From NCBI GenBank assembly GCA_036374995.1, contig DASUSS010000040.1:1-64000 (forward strand): a stretch of 64,000 bases of DNA. Direction: 5' to 3'. Each line of letters starts with the position of its first letter. Position 1 is the stretch's first letter. Origin of the DNA: SH-MAG3 sp036374995 (GTDB lineage: Bacteria; Gemmatimonadota; Gemmatimonadetes; Longimicrobiales; RSA9). Positions 9,401 to 17,881 of this stretch are shown one piece after another. The translations under genes were made by a program, and so were the position numbers. The notes beneath the pieces are model-generated. The model was not told the DNA's origin and did no database searches. It saw nothing but the letters and a program-made list of their open reading frames with translations.

Positions 9401-10143
9401 TGCCGCGCTGGACGGAGTCCGAGCGGCTCACGCGCGAGAAGGAGATCCTCGGCTTCTTCATCAGCGGCCATCCGCTGGAGAAGTACCGTGACGAGGTGCG
9501 CGTGTTCGACCAGGTGAACACGGCGACGCTCAGGCAGTTCCGCGATCAGAAGGTCGAGCTGGCCTGCGTCGTGACGAGCGTGAGCCGGCAGATCTCGAAG
9601 AAGAACGGCTCGGAGTGGGGCCGCCTCACGGTCGAGGACTTCCACGGCACGGCGTCGGTACTGGCGTTCGGCGACGTGTGGGAGCAGTATCATGACCTGC
9701 TGCTCCAGGACGCGCCGGTGCTGGTGCGCGGATCCGTGTCCGGCCGCGACCGTGACGAGGACGCGCCGCCGATCTTCCTGGACAGCGCGATCCCGCTCGG
9801 GCAGCTGCGCAGCGGGGGCGCGCTGGCCGTCGAGCTCGCGCTCGCCCACGGCGCCGGCGAGCCCGCGGTCGCCCGCGCGACCGACATCCTGCGCGCGCAC
9901 CCCGGCCCGTCGCCGCTCTACGTCACGGTGACGCCGCCCGCGAACGGCGCCGCGAACGGCGCGTCCAACGGCGGCGCGCGCGCCGAGCCGGACGGCGTGC
10001 CGCGGGCGAACGGGACGGGTGCAGTGCGGCTCCGCTCGCGCAGCATCACGGTGCTGCCGAGCGAGACGCTGCTGAACGAGCTGCGGGATGTGCTCGGCAG
10101 CGATCGCGTTCGACTGGTTCGCTCCCAGGAGGGGAGAGCTTGA
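6496..10143 (+). CDS. dnaE: DNA polymerase III alpha subunit
   Basis: The catalytic subunit of the replicative polymerase, 1215 residues. The PHP domain is at the N-terminus (HLHTHSEYSLLDG, residues about 5-17). The palm holds the catalytic aspartates in PDIDIDF (about 402-408). The helix-hairpin-helix region and OB fold follow (VTSVSRQISKKNGSEWGRL, about 1020-1040), then an Ala/Asn/Gly-rich linker and a short C-terminal domain. GTG at 6496 begins immediately at the conserved FVHLHTHSEYS, leaving no room for another start. The stop overlaps the TTG start of accA (TTGA), so the two are coupled. Confidence 0.97.
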   Translation: MSFVHLHTHSEYSLLDGANRIGDLIRRTQELEMPALALTDHGCMYGAWQFQEAARKAGVKPILGMEAYVAPGDRRVKTAGRAGDGRPEDRYYHLVVLARDPVGYRNLVRLTSIGYLEGFYHRPRIDREVLARHSDGLIVTSACMAGEVARHLMADRWDAAREAASWYANLFDGRYYLEVQAHDTSGQRDLNERVFRLAAELGLPVVATNDAHFLRPGDHDAHDILLCIGLGKDRSDENRMKYDAGLYFKTPAEVAARFADRREVVENTLAIADSVDVHIKRQYHVPQFPLPQDVTSEAELLRRLTYARAHERFGDPLPAGWDERLEYELGVISNEKADYAGYFLITQDFINWARDHGIPVGPGRGSAAGSLVAYVIGITGVDPLEFDLLFERFLNPDRVSMPDIDIDFCYERRGEVIEYVREKYGKDSVGQIITFGTMKSRAVIRDVGRVLGFEPAETDRLAKLIPNAPNSSLTVAEAAERVTELHALIESDPRVAQLIEYAKVLEGLSRHASVHAAGVVIAPGPLHEYVPVCTQSTRGSGGGADDETVIVTQWDMNALEQAGMLKMDFLGLKTLTVIHDAVVAIRERHCALAHPKSGAVYEQMEDVPLDDPDVYDMLARGGTTGVFQFESPLATDKLRAMKCDRFEDLVATNALIRPGPLDSGMTDVYIRRKLGREPVRYPHPDLGEVLSSTYGVITYQEQVMRMAQVLAGFTLAEADVLRKAVGKKDMELTQKEVGRFVERAIANGVDRRVADDIADQVTTFGRYGFNRSHSVAYALLSYQTAWLKRHYPAEYMAALLSSVVDRTDDVVGYIAECRELGRYVPERPDGVTVLPPDVNESGWKFTPVSGAAIRFGLGALRGLGAGAVSSILENRASGGPYRSLFSLADRVDLRLVGRRSLEALILAGACDQFTSPPAHRAQLLEALDLVVREAQLRQEERASGQVSLFDTGGAAAESEERPEPQLPDVPRWTESERLTREKEILGFFISGHPLEKYRDEVRVFDQVNTATLRQFRDQKVELACVVTSVSRQISKKNGSEWGRLTVEDFHGTASVLAFGDVWEQYHDLLLQDAPVLVRGSVSGRDRDEDAPPIFLDSAIPLGQLRSGGALAVELALAHGAGEPAVARATDILRAHPGPSPLYVTVTPPANGAANGASNGGARAEPDGVPRANGTGAVRLRSRSITVLPSETLLNELRDVLGSDRVRLVRSQEGRA

Positions 10144-11096
10144 GCTCGAGAGAGGAAGGCGCGGGCGATCTCGCGCGGCTGGAGGAGCAGATCCGGCAGC
10201 TGCGGCTCGTCGCCGAGCAGCACGACCTGGACGTCAGCGACGAGATCCGGCTGCTGGAGGAGAAGGCCGGGCGGCTGCGGGAGGAGTCGTACCGCAACCT
10301 GAGCGCGGTCGAGCGGGTGCAGCTGGCGCGCCACCCGAAGCGGCCGTTCTCGCTCGACTACATCGACCGCGCGTTCTCGGACTTCATGGAGCTGCACGGC
10401 GACCGCTCGTTCCGTGATGACGAGGCGATCGTCTGCGGCTGGGCCCGCCTCGATGGCCGCTCCGTCATGGTCATGGGGCATCAGAAGGGCCGTGACATGA
10501 AGGAGAATCTGCGGCGCAACTTCGGCATGCCCCACCCCGAGGGGTACCGCAAGGCGTTGCGCCTGATGCGCCTGGCCGAGAAGTTCGGACGTCCCATCAT
10601 CACGCTCATCGACACGCCCGGTGCGTACCCGGGCCTCGGTGCGGAGGAGCGCGGTCAGGCGGAGGCGATCGCCTTCAACCTGCGCGAGATGGCCCGTCTC
10701 CGCGTGCCCGTCATCGGCGTGGTGATCGGCGAGGGCGGCAGCGGCGGTGCGCTCGCGCTTGGCGTCGCCGACCGCGTACTGATGCTGGAGAACTCCGTCT
10801 ACAGCGTCATCTCGCCGGAGGGCTGTGCCGCGATCCTGTGGAAGACCGCCGGCGCGAAGGACAAGGCCGCCGAAGCGTTGAAGCTGACGGCCCGCGACCT
10901 CGCCGCGCTGAACGTGATCGATGACATCGTCCCCGAGCCGATGGGCGGTGCGCATACCGACTGGGACACGACGGCAGGTGCGCTGCGCGGTGCACTCCTG
11001 CGCCACCTGACCGAGCTCGAGCAGCAGTCGCCCGATGACCGTCGCAGATGCCGCTGGCAGAAGTACCAGACCATGGGTGAGTGGATCGAAACCTGA
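10140..11096 (+). CDS. accA: acetyl-CoA carboxylase carboxyltransferase, alpha subunit
   Basis: The alpha subunit of the carboxyltransferase that makes malonyl-CoA for fatty acid synthesis; it acts with AccD, which is not in this window. 318 residues, normal for the family. An N-terminal helical segment leads into the crotonase-fold domain: DFMELHGDRSF, MGHQKGRDMKENLRRNFGMP, IITLIDTPGAYPGLGAEERG, and the oxyanion-hole region GEGGSGGALAL. The start is TTG at 10140, supported by AGGAGGGG about 5 bp upstream and overlapping the dnaE stop. The dnaE-accA order is shared by many bacteria. Confidence 0.96.
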   Translation: MSSREEGAGDLARLEEQIRQLRLVAEQHDLDVSDEIRLLEEKAGRLREESYRNLSAVERVQLARHPKRPFSLDYIDRAFSDFMELHGDRSFRDDEAIVCGWARLDGRSVMVMGHQKGRDMKENLRRNFGMPHPEGYRKALRLMRLAEKFGRPIITLIDTPGAYPGLGAEERGQAEAIAFNLREMARLRVPVIGVVIGEGGSGGALALGVADRVLMLENSVYSVISPEGCAAILWKTAGAKDKAAEALKLTARDLAALNVIDDIVPEPMGGAHTDWDTTAGALRGALLRHLTELEQQSPDDRRRCRWQKYQTMGEWIET

Positions 11097-11133
11097 GAAC
11101 CGACCCGGGACGGGGACGGCGATCGTGATCGCG

Positions 11134-11155
11134 GTCCGGATCGGGCAATCCGGAC
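11134..11155. terminator. hairpin between accA and ricT
   Basis: A perfect 8-bp stem, GTCCGGAT/ATCCGGAC, with a 6-nt loop. It is extended by an outer GATCG/CGATC pairing. There is no T tail, so it may be a factor-assisted terminator, an RNA-stability hairpin, or a leader structure for ricT. Confidence 0.4.
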
Positions 11156-11191
11156 ACGATCCGCTCCTGCTCCCGCTTGCGTGAATAGATT

Positions 11192-12034
11192 ATGGCAGCA
11201 GTCGTCGAAGTGACCTTCAAGGGCAACCGCCGCGAGTACTACGCGTCGGAGCTGCCCTCGGTCGATCTGTCGAGCTACGTGATCGTCGAAGCGGATCGGG
11301 GCGAGGACCTCGGCCGCGTGACCGCGGCGGGAGCGGTGGCGGAGCGGAAGTGCTCGGGCTGCTCGACGGGCTGTGCCGCGCCCGTGCCGGAGCGGCGGCT
11401 CGTGCGGATGGCGCAGCCCGAGGAGGTCGACCGGGCCGTGTCGCTACGTGCGGACGAGCCGCGCGTCCGGCGCATCACCCGGGAGAAGGTGGCGCAGTAC
11501 AGCCTGAAGATGAAGGTCAGCGAAGCGGAGTGGCAGTTCGACCGGAACAAGCTGACGATCTACTTCACGGCGGAGCGGCGCGTCGATTTCCGGGAGCTGG
11601 TACGCGATCTGGCGCGCACGTTCCGGACGCGGATCGAGCTGAAGCAGATCGGCGTTCGCGATGAGTCCGCGCTGCTCGGCGGTGTCGGTCGCTGCGGCCG
11701 CGAGCTGTGCTGCTCGAGCTGGCTCCGCGAGCTGAAGCCGGTCAGCCTCCAGCTGGCGAAGGATCAGCGGCTGTCGCTCAACCCGGCGCAGATCTCCGGC
11801 TGCTGCGGCCGGCTGATGTGCTGCCTGACGTACGAGCACGAGGCATACGTGCAGGCACGCAAGCGGTTCCCGCGCGAGGGCAAGACCCTCGTGACGGCGA
11901 CGGGTCGCGAGAAGGTCGTCGGCGTCGACATCTGGCGCGAGCGCGTGTTCCTGAAGGACGAGGATGGGAATCGCCGCGCGATCGCACTCGAGGACCTGAA
12001 GCGGGAGGTGGCGGACGCGGGGGCGCGGGAGTGA
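11192..12034 (+). CDS. ricT: PSP1 domain protein, RicT/YaaT family
   Basis: A 280-residue member of the PSP1/RicT family. In Bacillus, RicT with RicA and RicF binds Fe-S clusters and stimulates RNA maturation by RNase Y; here only RicT is seen. Cysteines cluster in family-typical places: ERKCSGCSTGC near residue 55, GRCGRELCCSSWL near 168, and GCCGRLMCCLTYEHEA near 208. The core motif VSLQLAKDQRLSLNPAQISG lies between the last two. Its stop overlaps the GTG start of metG, and the ricT-metG pairing is seen in several phyla. No clear Shine-Dalgarno site precedes the ATG. Confidence 0.93.
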   Translation: MAAVVEVTFKGNRREYYASELPSVDLSSYVIVEADRGEDLGRVTAAGAVAERKCSGCSTGCAAPVPERRLVRMAQPEEVDRAVSLRADEPRVRRITREKVAQYSLKMKVSEAEWQFDRNKLTIYFTAERRVDFRELVRDLARTFRTRIELKQIGVRDESALLGGVGRCGRELCCSSWLRELKPVSLQLAKDQRLSLNPAQISGCCGRLMCCLTYEHEAYVQARKRFPREGKTLVTATGREKVVGVDIWRERVFLKDEDGNRRAIALEDLKREVADAGARE

Positions 12035-13548
12035 GCGAGCGCGAGCGATTCTACATTACGACGGCCATCGACTACGCGAACGGCGCGCCGCACATGGGCC
12101 ACGCGATCGAGAAGATCGGCGCGGACGCCATGGCGCGCTATCGCCGCCTGAGGGGCGAGGACGTCCATTTCCTGATGGGGATGGACGAGCACGGTCTCAA
12201 GGTGCTGCAGAGCGCGGACGCCGCGGGCACATCGCCGCAGGCGTGGGTCGATGACATCGCCGACCAGTTCACGCGCGCGTGGGACCGGCTCGGTATCAGT
12301 CACGACGACTTCATCCGCACCACGCAGGCGCGCCACCGGCCGGCCGTCGTCGAGATGATCCGCCGGATCGCCGACGCCGGCGATCTCTATCTCGGGCGCT
12401 ACGAAGGTTATTATTGCGTCGGCTGCGAGGCCTTCAAGCGTGATGACGAGCTCGTCAGGGAGGATGGCAAGCCGCCGCGCTGTCCGATCCATCCGACGCG
12501 CGAAGTCGCGTGGACGGAGGAACAGAACTGGTTCTTCCGCCTGTCGCGTTACCAGGATCGTCTGCTCAAGCTGCTCGACGAGAGACCGGACTTCATCCAG
12601 CCGGAAGCGCGGCTGAACGAGATCCGCCGGGTCATCGAGGGCGGACTCGAGGACATCTCCGTGTCGAGGTCACGTCTGCCGTGGGGCATCCCATGGCCCG
12701 GCGATGAAGCACACACGGTGTACGTGTGGCTGGATGCGCTCACGAACTATCTCTCCGCCATCGGCTTCCCCGATGAGCGGTACCGCGAACGGTGGCCGGC
12801 CGACTTTCACGTGATCGGCAAGGACATCACGCGCTTCCATTGCGTGTACTGGCCGGCGTTCCTGATGAGCGCGGACATCGAGCTGCCGCGCGCCGTGTGG
12901 GCGCACGGCTTCGTCACGGTCGGTGGCGGCAAGATGTCGAAGTCGGAAGGTGTGCACGTCGAGCTGAGTGACGCGATCGGTAGACATGGGCCAGATGCGT
13001 TGCGCTATTTTCTTCTGCGCGAGATCCCATGGAACGGAGACGGCGAATTTTCGTATGAGCGGTTCGACGAGCGATACGCATCGGAGCTCGCCGACAATTT
13101 CGGAAATCTCGCGAGTCGCTCCATCTCGATGATCGAGCGCTACCGCGATGGGGTGGTACCTGCGGGTGAACGCGCATCGCTGGATGAGGATGTGGCTGCG
13201 GCTCTCGTACGTTACCGGGGTGCGATGGACGACCAGCTGCTGCATCAGGGACTCTCCGCGGCCATGGGTCTGTCATCCGCGGCGAACCAGTACGTGGATG
13301 CGCGGGCGCCGTGGGCTCAGGCGAAGGACCCGGCCAGCGCCGGCGAGCTGGACACGACGCTCGCGGCCCTGGCACGCTGCGTCACGGCACTGGCCACGCT
13401 GCTCCAGCCTTTCATGCCGGGGAAGATGGCGGAGCTGGCAGGCCGTCTGGGGCTGGAGGCGGTCGTTCCGCTCGATGAGCTGGCGACGCTGGAGATGACG
13501 GGCCGGAAGGTCCACAGGGGCGATATTCTTTTCCCTAAAGTGCGCTGA
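12031..13548 (+). CDS. metG: methionyl-tRNA synthetase
   Basis: Charges tRNA-Met. 505 residues, a short form lacking the C-terminal EMAP/Trbp111-like tRNA-binding domain. Class I signature YANGAPHMGHA (HIGH box equivalent) near residue 15; a zinc-knuckle-type insertion CVGCEAF...CPIHPT near 130-155; KMSKSEG near residue 305. The anticodon-binding helical bundle is C-terminal. GTG at 12031 overlaps the ricT stop (GTGA). The open frame extends far upstream inside ricT, but that part is a shadow. Confidence 0.96.
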   Translation: MSERERFYITTAIDYANGAPHMGHAIEKIGADAMARYRRLRGEDVHFLMGMDEHGLKVLQSADAAGTSPQAWVDDIADQFTRAWDRLGISHDDFIRTTQARHRPAVVEMIRRIADAGDLYLGRYEGYYCVGCEAFKRDDELVREDGKPPRCPIHPTREVAWTEEQNWFFRLSRYQDRLLKLLDERPDFIQPEARLNEIRRVIEGGLEDISVSRSRLPWGIPWPGDEAHTVYVWLDALTNYLSAIGFPDERYRERWPADFHVIGKDITRFHCVYWPAFLMSADIELPRAVWAHGFVTVGGGKMSKSEGVHVELSDAIGRHGPDALRYFLLREIPWNGDGEFSYERFDERYASELADNFGNLASRSISMIERYRDGVVPAGERASLDEDVAAALVRYRGAMDDQLLHQGLSAAMGLSSAANQYVDARAPWAQAKDPASAGELDTTLAALARCVTALATLLQPFMPGKMAELAGRLGLEAVVPLDELATLEMTGRKVHRGDILFPKVR

Positions 13549-13767
13549 TCGTGCGCAGTGCGCACGCGGTCGCGACGGGCCGCGCCGATCCGCCGGCGGA
13601 CCTCAAACTATTTCGAGGCAAGTAGATAAGTGCATCCAACAGCGAGTGATCCGACGCATGGCCTGCATCCTGCCCCGCACGTCTCTGCCCAGATGTTCCT
13701 CCGGGCGGTGAACGATCTGACACAGTCGGGCCAGTGCGGCGCGGCACCTGAAGACGGGGAAGCAGGC

Positions 13768-14703
13768 ATGGCATCAGGCCGCTGGACAGTCGTGATCGTA
13801 TCGGACGATGACACCTCCGTGCGTCAGTTCCAGCTGTCGCGCGAGGCGTTCCGCGTCCTGATCGCACTCGCGCTGTTCCTCGTCGCCGGCCTGAGCTCGC
13901 TGGCGGCGGCGTTCCTCGTCGGTGCCGGAGCGGGCCGGGCGGATGCCCGGCTTCTGGCGAAGAATCAGATTCTCGAGCACCAGCTGGAGGTCATGACGAC
14001 GCGGCTCGATACGCTCGAGAGCTCGCTGGCGCACCTCTCCAGCAAGGATGAGTACTACCGCCTCCTCGCCGGCCTCGAGCCACTCGACTCGGACGTGCTC
14101 ATGGCCGGAATCGGCGGACCGGACGGCGTCGATCTGGAGGAGACCGATCTCTACCAGCTCGATCCGGGCGCGGCCCGCCTGACGTTCGGCACCGCGATGC
14201 AGCTGAACTCGCTGATCAGCCGGGCCCGCGTGCTCGCGTTCAGCTGGCGCGAGGCGGAGGACACACTGAGCGGCAAGCATGCCCGCCTCGGCGCGACGCC
14301 CTCGATCTACCCTACCAACGGCTACGTCTCGAGCAACTTCTCGACCTCGCGCTGGCACCCGATCCTCGATCGGCCGCGGCCGCACGCGGGCATCGACATC
14401 GTCGCCAACGCGGGCACGCCCGTCGTCGCCTCGGCCAACGGCCGTGTGGCGTCGGCCGGCCATCGCGGCGATTATGGTCTGCTGGTCGAGATCGATCACG
14501 GCCACGGCGTCCGTACCCGCTACGCGCACCTGTCGCGCGCGGCGGTGAAGGTCGGTCAGATCGTCCAGCGCGGCCAGGAGATCGGCGCCGTCGGCTCCAC
14601 CGGCCTCTCCGTCGGTCCTCACCTCCACTACGAAGTGCTCGTCAACGGCCGCCAGACCAACCCCAGGCGGTACATCCTCGACATGAAGGTGCTGCCGGAC
14701 TGA
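13768..14703 (+). CDS. M23 family peptidoglycan endopeptidase, membrane anchored
   Basis: A 311-residue LytM/M23 zinc peptidase expected to cut or regulate peptidoglycan peptide bonds in the periplasm. It has a short cytoplasmic N-terminus, one membrane segment (about 30-58, VLIALALFLVAGLSSLAAAF), a coiled-coil-like stretch (about 65-100), a linker, then the M23 domain from about residue 185. Zinc ligands are visible in RPHAGIDI (H and D) and in GPHLHYEV (HxH). ATG at 13768 is used because MASGRWTVVIV then reads straight into the anchor. The frame stays open back to 13630, so a longer N-terminus is not excluded. A terminator follows at 14780. Confidence 0.88.
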   Translation: MASGRWTVVIVSDDDTSVRQFQLSREAFRVLIALALFLVAGLSSLAAAFLVGAGAGRADARLLAKNQILEHQLEVMTTRLDTLESSLAHLSSKDEYYRLLAGLEPLDSDVLMAGIGGPDGVDLEETDLYQLDPGAARLTFGTAMQLNSLISRARVLAFSWREAEDTLSGKHARLGATPSIYPTNGYVSSNFSTSRWHPILDRPRPHAGIDIVANAGTPVVASANGRVASAGHRGDYGLLVEIDHGHGVRTRYAHLSRAAVKVGQIVQRGQEIGAVGSTGLSVGPHLHYEVLVNGRQTNPRRYILDMKVLPD

Positions 14704-14779
14704 CGTCCGGCACTCGGAGCCATTCGGACCGCTGGGGTGCACGTGGACCGTGGGCGGGTGCGGGTGCGGGTGCATCCTC

Positions 14780-14804
14780 CCGTCCGCGTGCGGACGGTGT
14801 TTTC
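14780..14804 (+). terminator. intrinsic terminator after the M23 gene
   Basis: A perfect 8-bp stem, CCGTCCGC with GCGGACGG, around a 2-nt loop, is followed by TGTTTTCTC. It lies about 75 bp beyond the M23 stop. The surrounding 157-bp gap also holds a GCGGGT triplicate (about 14754-14773) and related GCACACGCAC tracts. Confidence 0.6.
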
Positions 14805-14870
14805 TCGCATGGGGACGCGGAGCCCGCACACTGCACACGCACTCGCACAGGTGTCTCCACCGTGTCCGGC

Positions 14871-14899
14871 TTGATCCTTCCCGCCCCCCGCCCTACTTT
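14871..14899 (+). promoter_or_regulatory. sigma70-like promoter of the lipoprotein gene
   Basis: TTGATC (14871-14876), a 17-bp spacer, then TACTTT (14894-14899) followed by GG. The predicted start near 14906 gives a 34-nt leader to the ATG at 14940. It directly follows the terminator at 14780. Confidence 0.55.
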
Positions 14900-14939
14900 G
14901 GCGCATCCCAATCCCCAACAGGTACCGGAGAACATCCTG

Positions 14940-15704
14940 ATGAAGCGACTGGTGTGGATGGCCGCCGTGGCCGGCACGGCGACCCTGGCCGCATGCGGCG
15001 GCGGCGATGTCATCGTGCAGGCGTACCAGCAGCCGGAGGGCGGCCAGCCCACGGCGATCACGGACCTGCCCGTGCGCGCGCTGCCCTACGACCGTGATGC
15101 GATCTTCGACTCGCTGCGCGCCGCGTATGGCACGCCCGAGCCGGAGATCCCGTCGGATCTGGCGGCCCTGCGGGACTCCATTAACGCCGCGCAGCAGCAG
15201 TGGTCGACGATGAATGCGCGCTGGGGCACGGCGCGCGACAGCCTGCTGGCGATCCGGCAGCAGATGGACCGGATCGGGAACCGTGCGAGCGGCCAGTACG
15301 TCGCGCTGTTCCGCCTGTTCACGGCAATGGAGGGGCAGGAGCGCGCCTCGAAGCAGGCCTCGGATCAGGCGTTCAACCGGTTCCAGTCGCTCCAGACGCG
15401 GTACAATACTCGCGCCGAGGAAATCCGGCTGGCGCGCGAGCAGTGGGCGGATGCGGCATACGCCGACATCGATCGGATCATCACGACGCGGCTGCGCGAG
15501 ATGCGGCTCGAGGAGGTCGCCGACACGACGGACGAGAGCGGCGTGGCGATCTTCTCGGGACTGCGGGCCGGACAGTGGTGGATTCATGCGCGCTACGACC
15601 TGCCGTTCGAGGAGCTGTACTGGAACGTGCCGCTCGAAGTGACGGGCGAGGGCGTGCAGCTTCAGCTGACACGGGAAAATGCACAGGTGCGGCCGAAGCT
15701 GTAA
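14940..15704 (+). CDS. predicted lipoprotein with coiled-coil region
   Basis: A 254-residue protein of unrecognised family. The signal peptide MKRLVWMAAVAGTATLAAC carries a Lipobox (Cys at 19) followed by GGG, typical of lipidated proteins. The central part (about 85-180) is Ala/Gln/Arg-rich and helical, likely a coiled coil. The last ~75 residues look like a small beta domain, with GVAIFSGLRAGQWWIHARYD resembling a carboxypeptidase-regulatory or prealbumin-like fold that presents a short strand module; this likeness is only by eye. CGGAG lies 9 bp before the ATG. It has its own promoter and is followed 15 bp later by fadJ. Confidence 0.75.
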   Translation: MKRLVWMAAVAGTATLAACGGGDVIVQAYQQPEGGQPTAITDLPVRALPYDRDAIFDSLRAAYGTPEPEIPSDLAALRDSINAAQQQWSTMNARWGTARDSLLAIRQQMDRIGNRASGQYVALFRLFTAMEGQERASKQASDQAFNRFQSLQTRYNTRAEEIRLAREQWADAAYADIDRIITTRLREMRLEEVADTTDESGVAIFSGLRAGQWWIHARYDLPFEELYWNVPLEVTGEGVQLQLTRENAQVRPKL

Positions 15705-15719
15705 CGGTACGCGGGGCGA

Positions 15720-17876
15720 ATGAACGACGAATCACAGGCCCAGGCGGCGCTGACGCTCGAGATTGCGGGCGACGGCGTCGCCTGGCTCGTTTTCGACCGG
15801 CCGGGCTCGCGCGTGAACATACTCACACGCGAGGTCATGACGCGCCTGAACGATCTGCTGGGCGAGATCGAGCGGGCGGCACGGGCGGGGCGGGTGCGCG
15901 CGGTCGTCGTGCGCAGCGGGAAGGACGGCAGCTTCATTGCCGGCGCGGACGTGCAGCAGATCGCATCGATCACCGATCCGGCCGAAGGTGCCGCGGGCGC
16001 GGCGCAGGGTCAGGCGCTGTTCCGCCGTCTGGACCTGCTCCCCGTTCCGAGCGTCGCAGCGGTCGATGGCGTGTGTCTCGGTGGCGGCACGGAGCTGATC
16101 CTCGCGTGCGATGCACGCATTGCCAGCGATCGCAGCGAGACGAAGATCGGACTGCCGGAGGTGAAGCTCGGGATCATCCCCGGCTTTGGCGGCACGACAC
16201 GCCTGCCGCGCGTCGTCGGACTGCGCGAGGCGCTCGGTATCATCCTGACCGGCTCGACCGTATCCGCGCGCAAGGCGCAGCGCATCGGCCTCATCTCCGA
16301 GCGGATGCATCAGGGCGTTCTGTACGAGCGAGCGCGCGCGCTCGCGCTCGAGCTCGCAAACGGGCGCCGGCCGCCGCGCGCCCGTCGCTCGCTGCTCGCC
16401 CGCGCGCTCGATGACACGCCCGTCGGCCGACGCGTGATCCTCGCGCAGGCCCGGCGTCAGGTGCTGAAGGAGACCGGCGGCCACTATCCCGCCCCCCTGC
16501 GTGCGCTGGACGTTATCCGTGAATCCGCCTCCCTGCCGCTCGACGCGGCGCTCAAGGTCGAGGCGCGCGCACTCGGCGACCTGATCGTCACGGACGTATC
16601 GAAGAACCTGATCCACGTCTTCCAGCTGCTCGAGGGCGCGAAGAAGGCGGGCCCGGCGGGCGTGCGCCCGCAGCCCGTCGATCGCGTCGCCGTCCTCGGC
16701 GCCGGTGTCATGGGTGGCGGTATCGCGCAGCTGCTCGCCTATCGCGGGCTGGACGTGCGGCTCAAGGACATTCGTGCGGACGCACTCGGACTCGGGCTCC
16801 GTCATGCGCGCGAGATGTTCGACCGGCTCGTGAAGCGCGGCAGGCTCGACAGTCGCGACGCACAGCGCTACATGGACGCGATTGCGCCGACGCTCGATTA
16901 CACCGGATTCGGCGCCGCAGACCTCGTCATCGAGGCCGTCGTCGAGCGGATGGACGTGAAACAGCAGGTGCTGCGGGAAACGGAATCGAACGCACGCGAC
17001 GACTGCGTCCTCACGACGAATACGTCGTCGCTCTCCGTGACTGCGATGCAGAGCGCGCTCGCGCGACCGGCGCGGTTTGCCGGGATGCACTTCTTCAATC
17101 CCGTGCATCGCATGCCGCTCGTCGAGGTGATCCGCGGCGCGGACACATCGGACGATACGGTCGCGACCGTGATCGCTCTCACGCGGCGCCTCGACAAGAC
17201 GCCCGTCGTCGTGACCGACGGTCCCGGCTTTCTCGTGAACCGGATCCTGGCGCCGTACCTGAACGAGGCCGCGTGGCTCCTCGCCGACGGTGCGTCGATC
17301 GTGCAGATCGACCGCACGCTCAAGCGATTCGGCATGCCGATGGGACCGCTGCGCCTGCTCGACGAGGTCGGGCTCGATGTCGCACGGCACGCCGGTGCCG
17401 TCATGAGCGCCGCATTCGGCGAGCGCCTCGCGCCGCCGCCCACGATGACCGCACTCGAGGCGACGGACCTGCTCGGCCGGAAAGGCGGCCGCGGCTTCTA
17501 TACGTACGAGGGCGGACGCGAGAAGGGCGTGAACGAGGACATCTATCGTCACCTCGGCGCCACCGTGCCCGCCGAACGGCGCGATCTGCCGCCGGACGAG
17601 ATCCTCGATCGCACGCTCCTCGCGATGGTGAACGAGGCAGCGCGCGTGCTGGAGGACGGCATTGTCGCGTCCCCGGGCGATGTCGACCTCGGCATGATCA
17701 CCGGGACCGGGTTCCCGCCGTTCCGTGGAGGACTGCTGCGCTGGGCCGATTCGCTCGGCAGCCGTGAAGTGCTGCAGCGACTGGAGCAACTCCAGCTGCG
17801 CCACGGCATCCGCTTCGAGCCGGCACCGCTCATCCGCGAGCGCGCGGCCCGCAACCTCGGCTTCTACGACGCCTAG
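15720..17876 (+). CDS. fadJ: bifunctional enoyl-CoA hydratase / 3-hydroxyacyl-CoA dehydrogenase
   Basis: The alpha-type multifunctional protein of fatty acid beta-oxidation, 718 residues. The N-terminal crotonase domain (about 1-190) has the oxyanion-hole GADVQQI and the two catalytic Glu positions in GGGTELILACD and GLPEVKLGIIPGFGGT. The NAD-binding domain starts at GAGVMGGGIA (about 325). The 3-hydroxyacyl-CoA dehydrogenase signature follows: NTSSLSVT, GMHFFNPVHRMPLVEVI (catalytic His) and DGPGFLVNRI. The C-terminal dimerisation repeat ends in FPPFRGGLLRWAD. No thiolase gene (fadA/fadI) is adjacent, so the partner is elsewhere. FadB and FadJ cannot be told apart with certainty by sequence reading. 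Confidence 0.93.
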   Translation: MNDESQAQAALTLEIAGDGVAWLVFDRPGSRVNILTREVMTRLNDLLGEIERAARAGRVRAVVVRSGKDGSFIAGADVQQIASITDPAEGAAGAAQGQALFRRLDLLPVPSVAAVDGVCLGGGTELILACDARIASDRSETKIGLPEVKLGIIPGFGGTTRLPRVVGLREALGIILTGSTVSARKAQRIGLISERMHQGVLYERARALALELANGRRPPRARRSLLARALDDTPVGRRVILAQARRQVLKETGGHYPAPLRALDVIRESASLPLDAALKVEARALGDLIVTDVSKNLIHVFQLLEGAKKAGPAGVRPQPVDRVAVLGAGVMGGGIAQLLAYRGLDVRLKDIRADALGLGLRHAREMFDRLVKRGRLDSRDAQRYMDAIAPTLDYTGFGAADLVIEAVVERMDVKQQVLRETESNARDDCVLTTNTSSLSVTAMQSALARPARFAGMHFFNPVHRMPLVEVIRGADTSDDTVATVIALTRRLDKTPVVVTDGPGFLVNRILAPYLNEAAWLLADGASIVQIDRTLKRFGMPMGPLRLLDEVGLDVARHAGAVMSAAFGERLAPPPTMTALEATDLLGRKGGRGFYTYEGGREKGVNEDIYRHLGATVPAERRDLPPDEILDRTLLAMVNEAARVLEDGIVASPGDVDLGMITGTGFPPFRGGLLRWADSLGSREVLQRLEQLQLRHGIRFEPAPLIRERAARNLGFYDA

Positions 17877-17881
17877 ACGCG

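Noticed and set aside
7525..9900. 791-codon open frame on the minus strand across dnaE
   Set aside because: Antisense shadow of dnaE; no domain or start signal seen.
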